A stretch of DNA of 10,343 nt from Firmicutes bacterium ZCTH02-B6 (GCA_002159155.1 LZRQ01000128.1:1-10343), one strand, 5' to 3'; shown: positions 1 to 5,367, counted from the first letter of the stretch. Program-made: numbers and translations. Notes: a model not told the origin generated them from the sequence alone.

Positions 1-131
1 GCCACGCTGTCGCCAACCGCCGCCCCTTCCGCCACCAGGGGGGAGCGGACCACCAGGCGCACGCCCGCACCGTCAGGCAGGGCTTGTAGGGCCGCCACCT
101 TGCCCATCGTCTCTACAAGACCCGTGAACAC
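1..131 (-). CDS. ribE: Riboflavin synthase alpha subunit, N-terminal part (runs off left edge)
   Basis: This is the 5' end of riboflavin synthase, which dismutates two 6,7-dimethyl-8-ribityllumazine molecules to riboflavin in the cytoplasm. The visible 43 codons begin MFTGLVETMGKV, the hallmark N-terminus of the family (MFTGLVE), and continue into the first lumazine-binding barrel. The start is the GTG at 131-129. It is preceded by a strong ribosome site, AAAGGAGG, with 8 bases before the start, which fixes the choice. The start overlaps the out-of-frame 3' end of ribD by 19 bases, so the two genes are translationally coupled in one FMN-controlled operon. The rest of the gene, and probably ribAB and ribH as is usual in Bacillota, lies beyond the left edge. 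Some databases use the symbol ribC for this gene. The identification is secure from the N-terminal motif, the neighbour and the upstream riboswitch. Confidence 0.92.
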   Translation of the reverse strand, partial: MFTGLVETMGKVAALQALPDGAGVRLVVRSPLVAEGAAVGDSV

Positions 132-355
132 TGGCCCAGCCTCCTTTGCCGAGCGTCCCCCGCCCCGGCGGGCGCCTCCCGTGGGGCGATGTAGCCCGAA
201 ACGACCAAGTCGGCGCCGCAGGTCTCCCAGGATACGTCCACCAGCCGCCAGGCGTCGCTCAGCGCCGCGGCGCCCGTCCCGCCGATGGCGGCCGGCGCTT
301 CTTTACCGCCGATGAGCATGGGCGCGATGAAGAACATCACCTTGTCGACAAGCCC
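113..355 (-). pseudogene. ribD: C-terminal end of RibD, displaced into another reading frame
   Basis: From base 355 downward a second frame encodes about 80 residues, starting GLVDKVMFFIAPMLIGG and ending with TAG at 113-115. In RibD proteins this segment directly follows the LLEGG...GAML part of the reductase domain, which here is read in the 303-1322 frame up to Glu322 (bases 359-357). GLVD followed by a hydrophobic strand, IAP and a GG turn is the normal reductase continuation. The segment is therefore the true end of ribD, not an independent gene; no ribosome site or sensible start introduces it. The visible join, CTGGAGCGGGCTTGTC, fits loss of two bases (one family residue, as in LxAGLVD, is missing) or gain of one. 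It may be a sequencing error in a G-rich run, a real mutation, or less likely a programmed frameshift. The final ~24 residues (after SGYIA) look like a nonconserved tail. Confidence 0.85.
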
Positions 356-1322
356 GCTCCAGCATGGCGCCGTTGAGGCCAGCGCCGCCTTCGAGGAGCA
401 CACCGGTGATGCCGCGGCCGCCCAGTTCGTCCATGAGGGCGGCCAAGTCTACCCGGCCGGCCCGTTGCGGCAGGACAAGCACCTCAGCGCCGGCCGCGGT
501 TAAGGCTTGCCGGCGGGCCGCCGGGGCCGCCTCGGTTGTCGCCACCAGCGTCATCCCGGGCGCCTTGAGCATGCGGGCGGTCACCGGCAACCGGGCCTGC
601 GAGTCGACCACCACCCGCAGGGGCTGGCGGGGGGCAGGGGGATCCGTCCGGGCCGTCAACTCCGGGTCGTCGGCCAGGGCGGTCCCGCTGCCGACCATGA
701 TGGCCGGATACCGGGCCCGTAACCGGTGCACCAGGGTGCGGGCTTCTTGACCGGTGATCCAGCGGGAGGCGCCGGTGACGGTTGCGATGCGCCCGTCGAG
801 ACTTGTGGCCGCCTTAAGCAGTACGAAGGGCCTCCCAGTGGCGGCATGCTTGAGAAACAGCTCGTTGAGGCGCCGGGCCTCATCTGATCGGATACCGACA
901 ATGACCTCGATCCCCGCTTCCCGCAGTTGCGCGAAGCCCCTGCCTGCGACGCGCCGGTCGGGGTCCTCGATCGCGGCCACCACCCGCTGGATGCCTGCGG
1001 CAATGATGGCGCGGGTGCAGGGAGGAGTGCGGCCGTAGTGAGCGCACGGTTCCAGGTTGACGTAGAGGGTTGCGCCTTGGGCGAGAGGGCCGGCCGCCTC
1101 CAAAGCCCGCACCTCGGCGTGCGGGGCACCCGGACGTTCGTGAAAGCCCATGCCGACGATACGCCCGTCCCGCACCACGACCGCGCCCACCATGGGGTTT
1201 GGATCCGTGGTGCCTTCGCCCAGCGCGGCCAAAGCTAACGCGAGATCCATGCACGCGGCATCGTCGCCTGCGGGGCTGCCGGGGGAGGGAAGCGGGGGAT
1301 GGGACCAGCGCTGCAACGTCAC
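303..1322 (-). CDS. ribD: RibD: bifunctional diaminohydroxyphosphoribosylaminopyrimidine deaminase / uracil reductase, frameshifted near the 3' end
   Basis: RibD carries out the second and third steps of riboflavin synthesis in the cytoplasm: deamination, then NADPH-dependent reduction of the ribosylaminopyrimidine. The N-terminal deaminase domain (about residues 25-160) shows NPMVGAVVV at 42-50, the zinc and catalytic motif HAE at 68-70, and EPCAHYGRTPPC at 91-102 (Cys93, Cys102). The reductase domain begins near 170 with KAATSLDGRIAT and contains VGSGTALADDPELTAR (210-225) and the NADPH-side LLEGGAGLNGAML. Homology stops at Glu322. Residues 323-339 are out-of-frame nonsense, and the real C-terminus is encoded at 113-355. 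The GTG at 1322 directly follows an in-frame TGA and has only a weak ribosome site; a downstream ATG at 1250 has none, so the start is uncertain. With the frame restored the protein would be about 403 residues, slightly longer than the usual ~360-370. Expression is expected to be controlled by the FMN riboswitch upstream. Confidence 0.9.
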   Translation of the reverse strand: MTLQRWSHPPLPSPGSPAGDDAACMDLALALAALGEGTTDPNPMVGAVVVRDGRIVGMGFHERPGAPHAEVRALEAAGPLAQGATLYVNLEPCAHYGRTPPCTRAIIAAGIQRVVAAIEDPDRRVAGRGFAQLREAGIEVIVGIRSDEARRLNELFLKHAATGRPFVLLKAATSLDGRIATVTGASRWITGQEARTLVHRLRARYPAIMVGSGTALADDPELTARTDPPAPRQPLRVVVDSQARLPVTARMLKAPGMTLVATTEAAPAARRQALTAAGAEVLVLPQRAGRVDLAALMDELGGRGITGVLLEGGAGLNGAMLERACRQGDVLHRAHAHRR

Positions 1323-1340
1323 TCACGCCCAAGGAGCCGC

Positions 1341-1389
1341 AGAAAGCAACGAAACGGCCCCGGTGGTTGCGGCAGGCAAACCCCGGGGC
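1341..1389 (-). terminator. Intrinsic terminator of the FMN riboswitch expression platform
   Basis: Between the FMN aptamer and ribD the leftward transcript contains GCCCCGG (bases 1389-1383) and its exact complement CCGGGGC (1363-1357). The helix can extend inward through GGTT(T)GC pairing with GCAACC around a CTGCC loop. The 3' arm is followed by a T-rich run, CGTTTCGTTGCTTTCT (1356-1341), ending about 20 bases before the ribD start. A GC-rich hairpin plus T-tract inside the leader is what a transcription-attenuating riboswitch needs. The 5' arm can instead pair exactly with an upstream segment (1441-1448), giving an antiterminator. The structure was read by eye and not folded computationally. 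Confidence 0.72.
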
Positions 1390-1410
1390 GATCCAGTGCA
1401 GCGCGCTGAC

Positions 1411-1453
1411 ATCCGCCGGGAGGCAAGGCGCGACCGACCCCGCCCCGGCGGAT
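1411..1453 (-). promoter_or_regulatory. Leader hairpin overlapping the putative antiterminator strand
   Basis: In the leftward ribD leader, ATCCGCCGGG (1453-1444) and CCCGGCGGAT (1420-1411) form a perfect 10-bp stem around a 23-nt loop, just 13 bases after the FMN aptamer. No T-run follows, so it is not itself a terminator. Its 5' arm overlaps CCGGGGCG (1448-1441), which is exactly complementary to CGCCCCGG (1390-1383), the 5' part of the terminator. This hairpin and the terminator can coexist, whereas the 8-bp alternative helix excludes both. That layout suggests an anti-antiterminator role. How it is coupled to the aptamer P1 helix is not resolved by reading alone. Confidence 0.5.
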
Positions 1454-1466
1454 AACAACGGATGCT

Positions 1467-1620
1467 GCAACCTTCTCCCATCCGGACTGTACCGTCGGCT
1501 CCGGATTCGCACCGGATCCTGCCGCAGCGGCGGCTCGTGGGCTCGTCTGGCGGGCTTGCCGCCAGCATCGCCACCGGTCGGGAATTGCCCCGAGAGGGCT
1601 CACCCTGCCCCGAAGGTTGC
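1467..1620 (-). ncRNA. FMN riboswitch (RFN element) controlling the riboflavin operon
   Basis: The leftward transcript carries nearly all of the RFN consensus blocks in order: CTTCGGGGCAGGGTGA, then AATTCCCGACCGGTGG, AGCCCGC, GATCCGGTGCGAATCCGG, and GCCGACGGTACAGTCCGGA followed by TGGGAGAAGG. The ends GCAACCTTC (1620-1612) and GAAGGTTGC (1475-1467) form a perfect 9-bp P1 that closes the aptamer. The element senses flavin mononucleotide and normally represses riboflavin genes when FMN is plentiful. It lies between a good promoter (1645-1673) and the leader terminator before ribD, so control is probably by transcription termination. One peculiarity is an extra GCCC/GGGC helix in the P2 arm between GGGTGA and AATTCCC, where most copies have a short loop. 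Confidence 0.96.
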
Positions 1621-1644
1621 CACAGCCTATGCTGTTGCGCTTTC

Positions 1645-1673
1645 AGCATAACACGCCTGCCAGGGCCGATCAA
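1645..1673 (-). promoter_or_regulatory. Sigma-A-like promoter of the riboflavin operon
   Basis: On the minus strand TTGATC (1673-1668) and TATGCT (1650-1645) are separated by exactly 17 bases. Each matches four of six positions of the -35 (TTGACA) and -10 (TATAAT) consensus. The predicted start of transcription falls about 7 bases further on, roughly 18 bases before the first base of the FMN aptamer P1, which is where a riboswitch promoter should sit. It is one of the few AT-rich patches in this GC-rich region. The call is from consensus match and position only. Confidence 0.65.
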
Positions 1674-1685
1674 GCCGCGGTCGCC

Positions 1686-1726
1686 CGAGATCCCCCGGCC
1701 TAGGACGCCTAGGCCGGGGGATCTCG
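1686..1726. repeat. Perfect 41-bp inverted repeat in the divergent ribD / Nudix intergenic region
   Basis: CGAGATCCCCCGGCCTAGG (1686-1704) is followed after ACG by its exact reverse complement (1708-1726), giving 19 uninterrupted base pairs around a 3-nt centre. It lies 12 bases upstream of the -35 box of the riboflavin promoter and about 90 bases upstream of the Nudix start. There is no T-run on either strand, so it is not a standard terminator. It could be an operator for a dimeric regulator, a structured 5' leader of the Nudix transcript, or a copy of a dispersed palindromic repeat. The remainder of the gap (1727-1819) is purine-rich with one small CGCCC/GGGCG hairpin at 1752-1766 and no recognisable rightward promoter. 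Confidence 0.85.
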
Positions 1727-1819
1727 CCGGGAAGGCGCCGCCATCAGGGAGCGCCCCCGGCGGGCGGACGAGAGGGGGGAAGAGGAACGGCCGGAACACG
1801 GGCCGAACCATAGGGGACT

Positions 1820-2254
1820 ATGGAGGTTACACGGGATTTTACCGTCGCCACATTTGTCGTCCACGAAGGCCGGGTGCTCCTTTTGTACCACCGGCGGTTG
1901 GGGATGTGGCTGCCGCCCGGCGGCCATATTGAGCCCAACGAGTTGCCCGATGAGGCTGCGGTGCGCGAAGTGTATGAGGAAACCGGGATTCGGGTGGAGC
2001 TGGTCGGCGAGCGCGCCTTGCCCGTGGAGTATCCCCGGCAGTTGGTGCGGCCCCGGGGGGTACAGTTGGAGCGCATCGCCCCAGGGCATGAGCACATCGA
2101 TCTAGTCTATTTCGCGCGACCTGTCGGCTCCGTGGAGATCAGGCCCAACCACGAGGCGACCCAGGTGGGGTGGTATGGGCCCGAGGAACTGGCCCAACTG
2201 CCCTTGACCGAAGAGATCCGCCTTTGGGTCGAGTTGGCCCTCAAGACCTTGTAG
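1820..2254 (+). CDS. Nudix hydrolase family protein
   Basis: This is a 144-residue Nudix-fold hydrolase that would cleave a nucleoside-diphosphate-linked substrate using divalent metal in the cytoplasm. The Nudix box (G x5 E x7 R E U x E E x G U) is intact at residues 35-57: Gly35, Glu41, then REVYEETGI (49-57), giving every metal-binding Glu. It is preceded by the usual WLPPGG turn (30-35). The length matches a single Nudix domain with no extra domain, so the substrate cannot be named; an N-terminal FTVATFVVHEGRVLLL strand pair fits the MutT/ADP-ribose-pyrophosphatase-like group. The ATG at 1820 is preceded by a modest AGGGG (4 bases before it), and there is no plausible start just downstream. 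The gene stands alone, divergent from the riboflavin operon and convergent with the acyl-CoA mutase operon. No obvious promoter is visible, and the 41-bp dyad upstream may take part in its control. Confidence 0.9.
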   Translation: MEVTRDFTVATFVVHEGRVLLLYHRRLGMWLPPGGHIEPNELPDEAAVREVYEETGIRVELVGERALPVEYPRQLVRPRGVQLERIAPGHEHIDLVYFARPVGSVEIRPNHEATQVGWYGPEELAQLPLTEEIRLWVELALKTL

Positions 2255-2272
2255 GCAGGGCCGTGACGAGCC

Positions 2273-2288
2273 GGCGGCGTTCGCCGCC
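2273..2288. other. Compact GC hairpin in the convergent gap after the Nudix gene
   Basis: GGCGGCGTTCGCCGCC forms a 6- to 7-bp stem with a minimal loop, 19 bases after the Nudix stop codon and on the far side of the mutase operon's 3' end. It is the only strong dyad in the 130-base gap between two convergent genes (2255-2384). Neither strand has a T-tract after it, so a role as a shared terminator or 3' stabiliser is only a guess. Weaker pairings (CGGT/ACCG at 2312-2324) are also present. Confidence 0.35.
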
Positions 2289-2384
2289 TGCGGTCCCCAG
2301 GCTGACCGAGGCGGTTCGCGACCGAAACCAGCGGCGCCAGATGGCGGATCGCCGTAGGCACACAACACGAGCGGGGGGAGATCG

Positions 2385-2801
2385 TCAGCGCCTCCGGGCG
2401 TGGGTACGGATGAAATCGACGATTTCTTTCAAGGAGCTGCCGGGCCCAAAGACCCCGGCGACGCCCAGTTCCTTCAAACGCACGGCGTCGTCGGTCGGGA
2501 TAATGCCACCTACCACCACCGTGATGTCGTCGGCCCCTTGCGCCCGGAGGCCATCGAGGATCTTGGGCACGAGCGTGTTGTGGGCGCCCGACAAAATGCT
2601 GATTCCCAAGACGTCCACGTCTTCTTCGATGGCGGCATTGACGATCTGCTCCGGGGTTTGCCGCAGGCCGGTGTAGATCACTTCCATACCCGCATCCCGC
2701 AGCGCCCGGGCGATGACCTTGGCGCCCCGGTCGTGTCCGTCTAGGCCGGGCTTGGCCACCAGCACACGAATCTTGCGCTGGGAAACCGTTGCCGTCGGCA
2801 A
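2385..2801 (-). CDS. B12-binding small subunit of an acyl-CoA mutase (methylmalonyl-/isobutyryl-CoA mutase family)
   Basis: This is a 138-residue stand-alone cobalamin-binding domain that carries adenosylcobalamin for the mutase large subunit encoded immediately upstream. The base-off/His-on B12 motif DxHxxG is present as DGHDRG (residues 21-26, lower ligand His23), followed by SxL (SIL, 68-70) and the VVVGGIIP loop (96-102) that lines the nucleotide tail. The length matches the small subunits of two-gene mutases such as IcmB (about 136 residues), not the B12 domain of one-chain enzymes. The start is a TTG at 2801, chosen because AAGGGAGGT sits 7 bases before it; this ribosome site overlaps the stop codon of the large subunit 14 bases upstream, indicating coupled translation and stoichiometric production. 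Substrate assignment depends on the large subunit, which carries the isobutyryl-CoA mutase residue pair. No MeaB-type GTPase chaperone is visible downstream. Confidence 0.92.
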   Translation of the reverse strand: MPTATVSQRKIRVLVAKPGLDGHDRGAKVIARALRDAGMEVIYTGLRQTPEQIVNAAIEEDVDVLGISILSGAHNTLVPKILDGLRAQGADDITVVVGGIIPTDDAVRLKELGVAGVFGPGSSLKEIVDFIRTHARRR

Positions 2802-2815
2802 CGACGCTACCTCCC

Positions 2816-4456
2816 TTACAGGATAAGGACCTCTTCGTACTCGCCGAACACGGAACGCAGCTCGTCGATGATTTCGCCCAAGGTGGCGTAGGCCTTGACC
2901 GCCTCGAGGATGGGCGGAACCAGGTTGGCACCGTCCTGGGCGGCCCTCCTCACCTCGTTCAAGGTTTCCCGGACCCGGGCGGCGTTGCGGTCGCGGCGAA
3001 CCCGGGCGAGCCGCTCCCGCTGTTTGGCTTCGATCTCAGGGCCGATTTTCAAAATCGGGATCGGCGTTTCCTCGTCGATTGTGTAGGCGTTGACACCGAC
3101 GATGATCTGCTCGCCCGACTCGATACGGCGCTGGTAGTCGTAGGCCGCCTCGGCGATCTCCCGCTGGAAGTAGCCTTGCTCGATGGCGGGGATGACGCCG
3201 CCAAGCTCGTCGATGCGGCGGAAGTAGTCCCACACGCCCTCCTCCATTTGGTTGGTCATCGATTCCACGTAGTAGGAGCCGCCCAAAGGGTCGATGACAT
3301 TGGCGACGCCGCTTTCCTCGGCGATGATCTGCTGTGTGCGCAGGGCGATGCGCACCGCTTCCTCGGTCGGGAGGGACAAGGCCTCATCCAGCGAGTTGGT
3401 GTGCAGCGACTGCGTGCCGCCCAACACCGCCGCCAACGCCTGGATCGTCGTCCGGATGATGTTGTTGTAGGGCTGCTGTGCGGTGAGGGAGCAGCCTGCG
3501 GTCTGCGTGTGGAACCGCAGCATCCACGACCGCGGATTTTTCGCCCCGAATTCGTCGCGCATCAACTTGGCCCAAACCCTCCGGGCTGCCCGGAACTTGG
3601 CCACCTCTTCAAAGAGGTCATTGTGGCTGTTAAAGAAGAATGACAGCCGGGGCGCGAACGCGTCGACGTCGAGGCCGGCGGCGATCCCGGCCCGCACGTA
3701 CTCGCGGCCGTTGGCCAGGGTAAAGGCCAGTTCCTGGAGGGCCGTCGCTCCAGCCTCACGGATGTGGTAGCCGCTGATGCTGATGGTATTCCAGCGGGGC
3801 ACGTGTTCCGCACAGTAGGCGAAGATATCGGTGATCAGCCGCATACTGGGCTTGGGTGGGAAGATCCACTCGTTCTGGGCGATGTACTCTTTCAGAATGT
3901 CGTTTTGGATCGTCCCCGACAACTTGTCGAAGGGAACGCCCTGCTTTTCCGCGACCGCTAGGTACATGGCGAAAATGACGATGGCCGGCGCGTTGATGGT
4001 CATCGACGTGGTCACTTGGTCCAGGGGGATGCCGTCAAAGAGGGTCTCCATGTCAGCCAGGCTCGACACCGCAACCCCTTCGACGCCTACTTCACCCTCG
4101 GCCCGGGGGTGGTCGGAATCGTAGCCCATGAGTGTTGGCAGGTCAAAGGCGACCGAGAGGCCCGTTTGGCCCTCCCTCAGGAGGTATCGGAAACGCTCGT
4201 TGGTTTCCTCGGCGGTGCCGAAGCCTGCAAACTGCCGCATCGTCCAAAGGCGGCCGCGGTACATGGTCGCATGGATCCCGCGGGTAAAGGGGTAGCACCC
4301 CGGGTCCCCCAGATCCCGTTCGTAGTCCATCCCGGCCACGTCCTCGGGCCGGTACAGGCCTTTGACGGCGACGCCGGACGTGGTGAGAAACCGCGGCTTG
4401 CGCTCCGCAAGGCCGCTCGGTGTCGTGTGTGACAGGCGGTCCTGAGTACGGCTCAC
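2816..4456 (-). CDS. Acyl-CoA mutase large subunit, methylmalonyl-CoA mutase family with isobutyryl-CoA mutase-type active site
   Basis: This is a 546-residue TIM-barrel catalytic subunit of a B12-dependent acyl-CoA mutase, which interconverts branched and linear acyl-CoAs by a radical mechanism in the cytoplasm. Family landmarks are YPFTRGIHATMYRGR (55-69), WTMRQFAGFGTAEETN (71-86), GLSVAFDLPT (99-108), GTIQNDILKEYIAQ (181-194), SISGYHIREAGATA (226-239, catalytic-region Tyr230-His231) and QSLHTNSLDEA (349-359). In Propionibacterium methylmalonyl-CoA mutase, Tyr89 and Arg207 hold the substrate carboxylate. Aligning TxRQ(Y/F)AGF and QNDILKE places Phe76 and Gln194 at those sites, the pair reported for isobutyryl-CoA mutase (Phe80/Gln198). 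True methylmalonyl-CoA mutase activity is therefore doubtful. There is no linked B12 domain; that is the next gene. The start is GTG 4456 with GGGGGGAT upstream. The gene lies 44 bases after livF in the same operon. Automatic annotation would probably call it mcmA/scpA. Confidence 0.9.
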   Translation of the reverse strand: MSRTQDRLSHTTPSGLAERKPRFLTTSGVAVKGLYRPEDVAGMDYERDLGDPGCYPFTRGIHATMYRGRLWTMRQFAGFGTAEETNERFRYLLREGQTGLSVAFDLPTLMGYDSDHPRAEGEVGVEGVAVSSLADMETLFDGIPLDQVTTSMTINAPAIVIFAMYLAVAEKQGVPFDKLSGTIQNDILKEYIAQNEWIFPPKPSMRLITDIFAYCAEHVPRWNTISISGYHIREAGATALQELAFTLANGREYVRAGIAAGLDVDAFAPRLSFFFNSHNDLFEEVAKFRAARRVWAKLMRDEFGAKNPRSWMLRFHTQTAGCSLTAQQPYNNIIRTTIQALAAVLGGTQSLHTNSLDEALSLPTEEAVRIALRTQQIIAEESGVANVIDPLGGSYYVESMTNQMEEGVWDYFRRIDELGGVIPAIEQGYFQREIAEAAYDYQRRIESGEQIIVGVNAYTIDEETPIPILKIGPEIEAKQRERLARVRRDRNAARVRETLNEVRRAAQDGANLVPPILEAVKAYATLGEIIDELRSVFGEYEEVLIL

Positions 4457-4500
4457 GCCTTATCCCCCCATCCAGCATACGCCCCGGGCCGTTCCGGCGG

Positions 4501-5367
4501 CTACATGTAGCGCTTGCGCCGGCGGTAGGCCTTGACATCCCGATAGCTCTTGCGGGTACCAGACTCGGTCAGCCCGAGGTAAAACTCCTTCACATCCGGA
4601 TTATTCTTGAGCTGCTCGACAGGTCCCTCCTGAACGATGCGGCCGTTCTCCATGATGTAGCCGGAGTGCGCTACGCTCAGCGCCACCCGGGCGTTTTGCT
4701 CCACCAGCAAGATGGTCGTCCCTTGCTCGACGTTGATACGCTGCACGATGGCAAATATCTCCTGTACCAGCATGGGCGCAAGCCCCAAGGACGGCTCATC
4801 GAGCAGCAAGAGCTGGGGCCGCACCATGAGGGCGCGGCCGATGGCAAGCATCTGCTGTTCGCCCCCGGAGCAGTACCCGGCCAGCTGACGGCGCCGCTCG
4901 TACAGCCGGGGGAAATAGTGATACACCATTTCCATGTCTTCCCGAACTGCACCGTCGCGACGGGTGATGGTGCCGACCCGCAGGTTTTCCTCGACCGTCA
5001 GATGTTTGAAGATGCGGCGCCCTTCCAGTACTTGCACGATGCCCGCCTGGACAACGGATGCCGGGTCCGCATTGGCGATGTCCCGGCCCCGGTAGATGAT
5101 GCTGCCCTGGCGCACGTGACCTTCCTCTGCGCTGAGAAGGCCCGAGATCGCCTTGAGGGTCGTCGACTTGCCGGCGCCGTTGGTGCCCAGCAGCGCGACG
5201 ATCTGGCCCTTCGGCACTGTGAGGGAGACGCCTTTGAGCACCAGGATGACGTCTTGGTAGACGACCTCGATGTTGTTGACCGTTAGCAGCGTTTGGGCCG
5301 CGCCGGCGGTAACGGGTGGGGACCCCGCTACAGGGAGCGGGGTCCCCGCGGTGGTTGGCTGCGTCAT
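4501..5367 (-). CDS. livF: LivF-type ABC transporter ATP-binding protein (branched-chain amino acid / carboxylate uptake)
   Basis: This is one of the two ATPases that drive a HAAT-family importer at the cytoplasmic face of the membrane. It has Walker A GTNGAGKST (61-69), the Q-loop region VQVLEGRRIF (111-120), the signature CSGGEQQ (166-172), Walker B LLLLDE (186-191) and SLGLAP (193-198). LLVEQN (221-226) has Gln in place of the switch His, as is normal for LivF and unlike LivG. At 288 residues it is about 50 longer than ordinary LivF. It has a Pro/Thr/Ala-rich 26-residue N-terminal extension and a basic tail (KSYRDVKAYRRRKRYM) that I associate with LivF proteins of acyl/aryl-CoA-ligase-linked clusters. 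The ATG at 5367 is supported by AGGGAG 5 bases upstream, overlapping the livK stop; only 9 bases separate the genes. A strong RNA hairpin lies in codons 7-17. Confidence 0.93.
   Translation of the reverse strand: MTQPTTAGTPLPVAGSPPVTAGAAQTLLTVNNIEVVYQDVILVLKGVSLTVPKGQIVALLGTNGAGKSTTLKAISGLLSAEEGHVRQGSIIYRGRDIANADPASVVQAGIVQVLEGRRIFKHLTVEENLRVGTITRRDGAVREDMEMVYHYFPRLYERRRQLAGYCSGGEQQMLAIGRALMVRPQLLLLDEPSLGLAPMLVQEIFAIVQRINVEQGTTILLVEQNARVALSVAHSGYIMENGRIVQEGPVEQLKNNPDVKEFYLGLTESGTRKSYRDVKAYRRRKRYM
5318..5347 (-). other. 12-bp perfect hairpin inside the 5' coding end of livF
   Basis: In the leftward mRNA GGGGACCCCGCT (5347-5336) and AGCGGGGTCCCC (5329-5318) form a perfect, very GC-rich 12-bp stem with a 6-nt loop. 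It starts about 20 bases after the livF ATG and 30 bases after the livK stop, and encodes part of the low-complexity N-terminal extension of LivF. It has no T-tract. The placement directly behind the binding-protein gene would suit a 3' stabiliser of livK mRNA or a brake on livF translation, as binding proteins are usually needed in excess over ATPases. The role is inferred; the dyad itself is plain in the sequence. Confidence 0.6.

Noticed and set aside
113..403. The 113-403 frame as an independent small protein gene
   Set aside because: The part upstream of base 355 overlaps in-frame ribD coding sequence and has no start signal; the rest is plainly the displaced RibD C-terminus.
1686..1726. 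The 41-bp dyad as an intrinsic terminator
   Set aside because: No T-run follows on either strand, and it lies upstream of both divergent genes, where there is no gene end to terminate.
1323..1811. 162-codon minus-strand frame covering the riboswitch and the 41-bp dyad
   Set aside because: It would be translated through the promoter and the FMN aptamer, both well supported as non-coding, and it shows no protein family features.
2789..3643. 284-codon open frame on the plus strand opposite the mutase large subunit
   Set aside because: It is antisense to a strongly conserved gene, has no family motifs and no ribosome site. Long antisense frames are expected opposite GC-rich genes with third-position GC bias.
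2816..4456. Large mutase subunit as 2-hydroxyisobutyryl-CoA mutase (HcmA)
   Set aside because: The Gln matches, but the residue at the Hcm Ile90 site is Phe76, the isobutyryl-CoA mutase state. Not fully excluded without an alignment and assay.
4420..5286. 288-codon plus-strand frame opposite livF
   Set aside because: It is a mirror of livF, whose Walker A, signature and Walker B motifs leave no doubt about the coding strand.
5318..5347. livF-internal hairpin as a rho-independent terminator for livK
   Set aside because: It is inside the coding sequence of the next gene, is followed by GC-rich sequence without a T-tract, and livF starts upstream of it with a good ribosome site.
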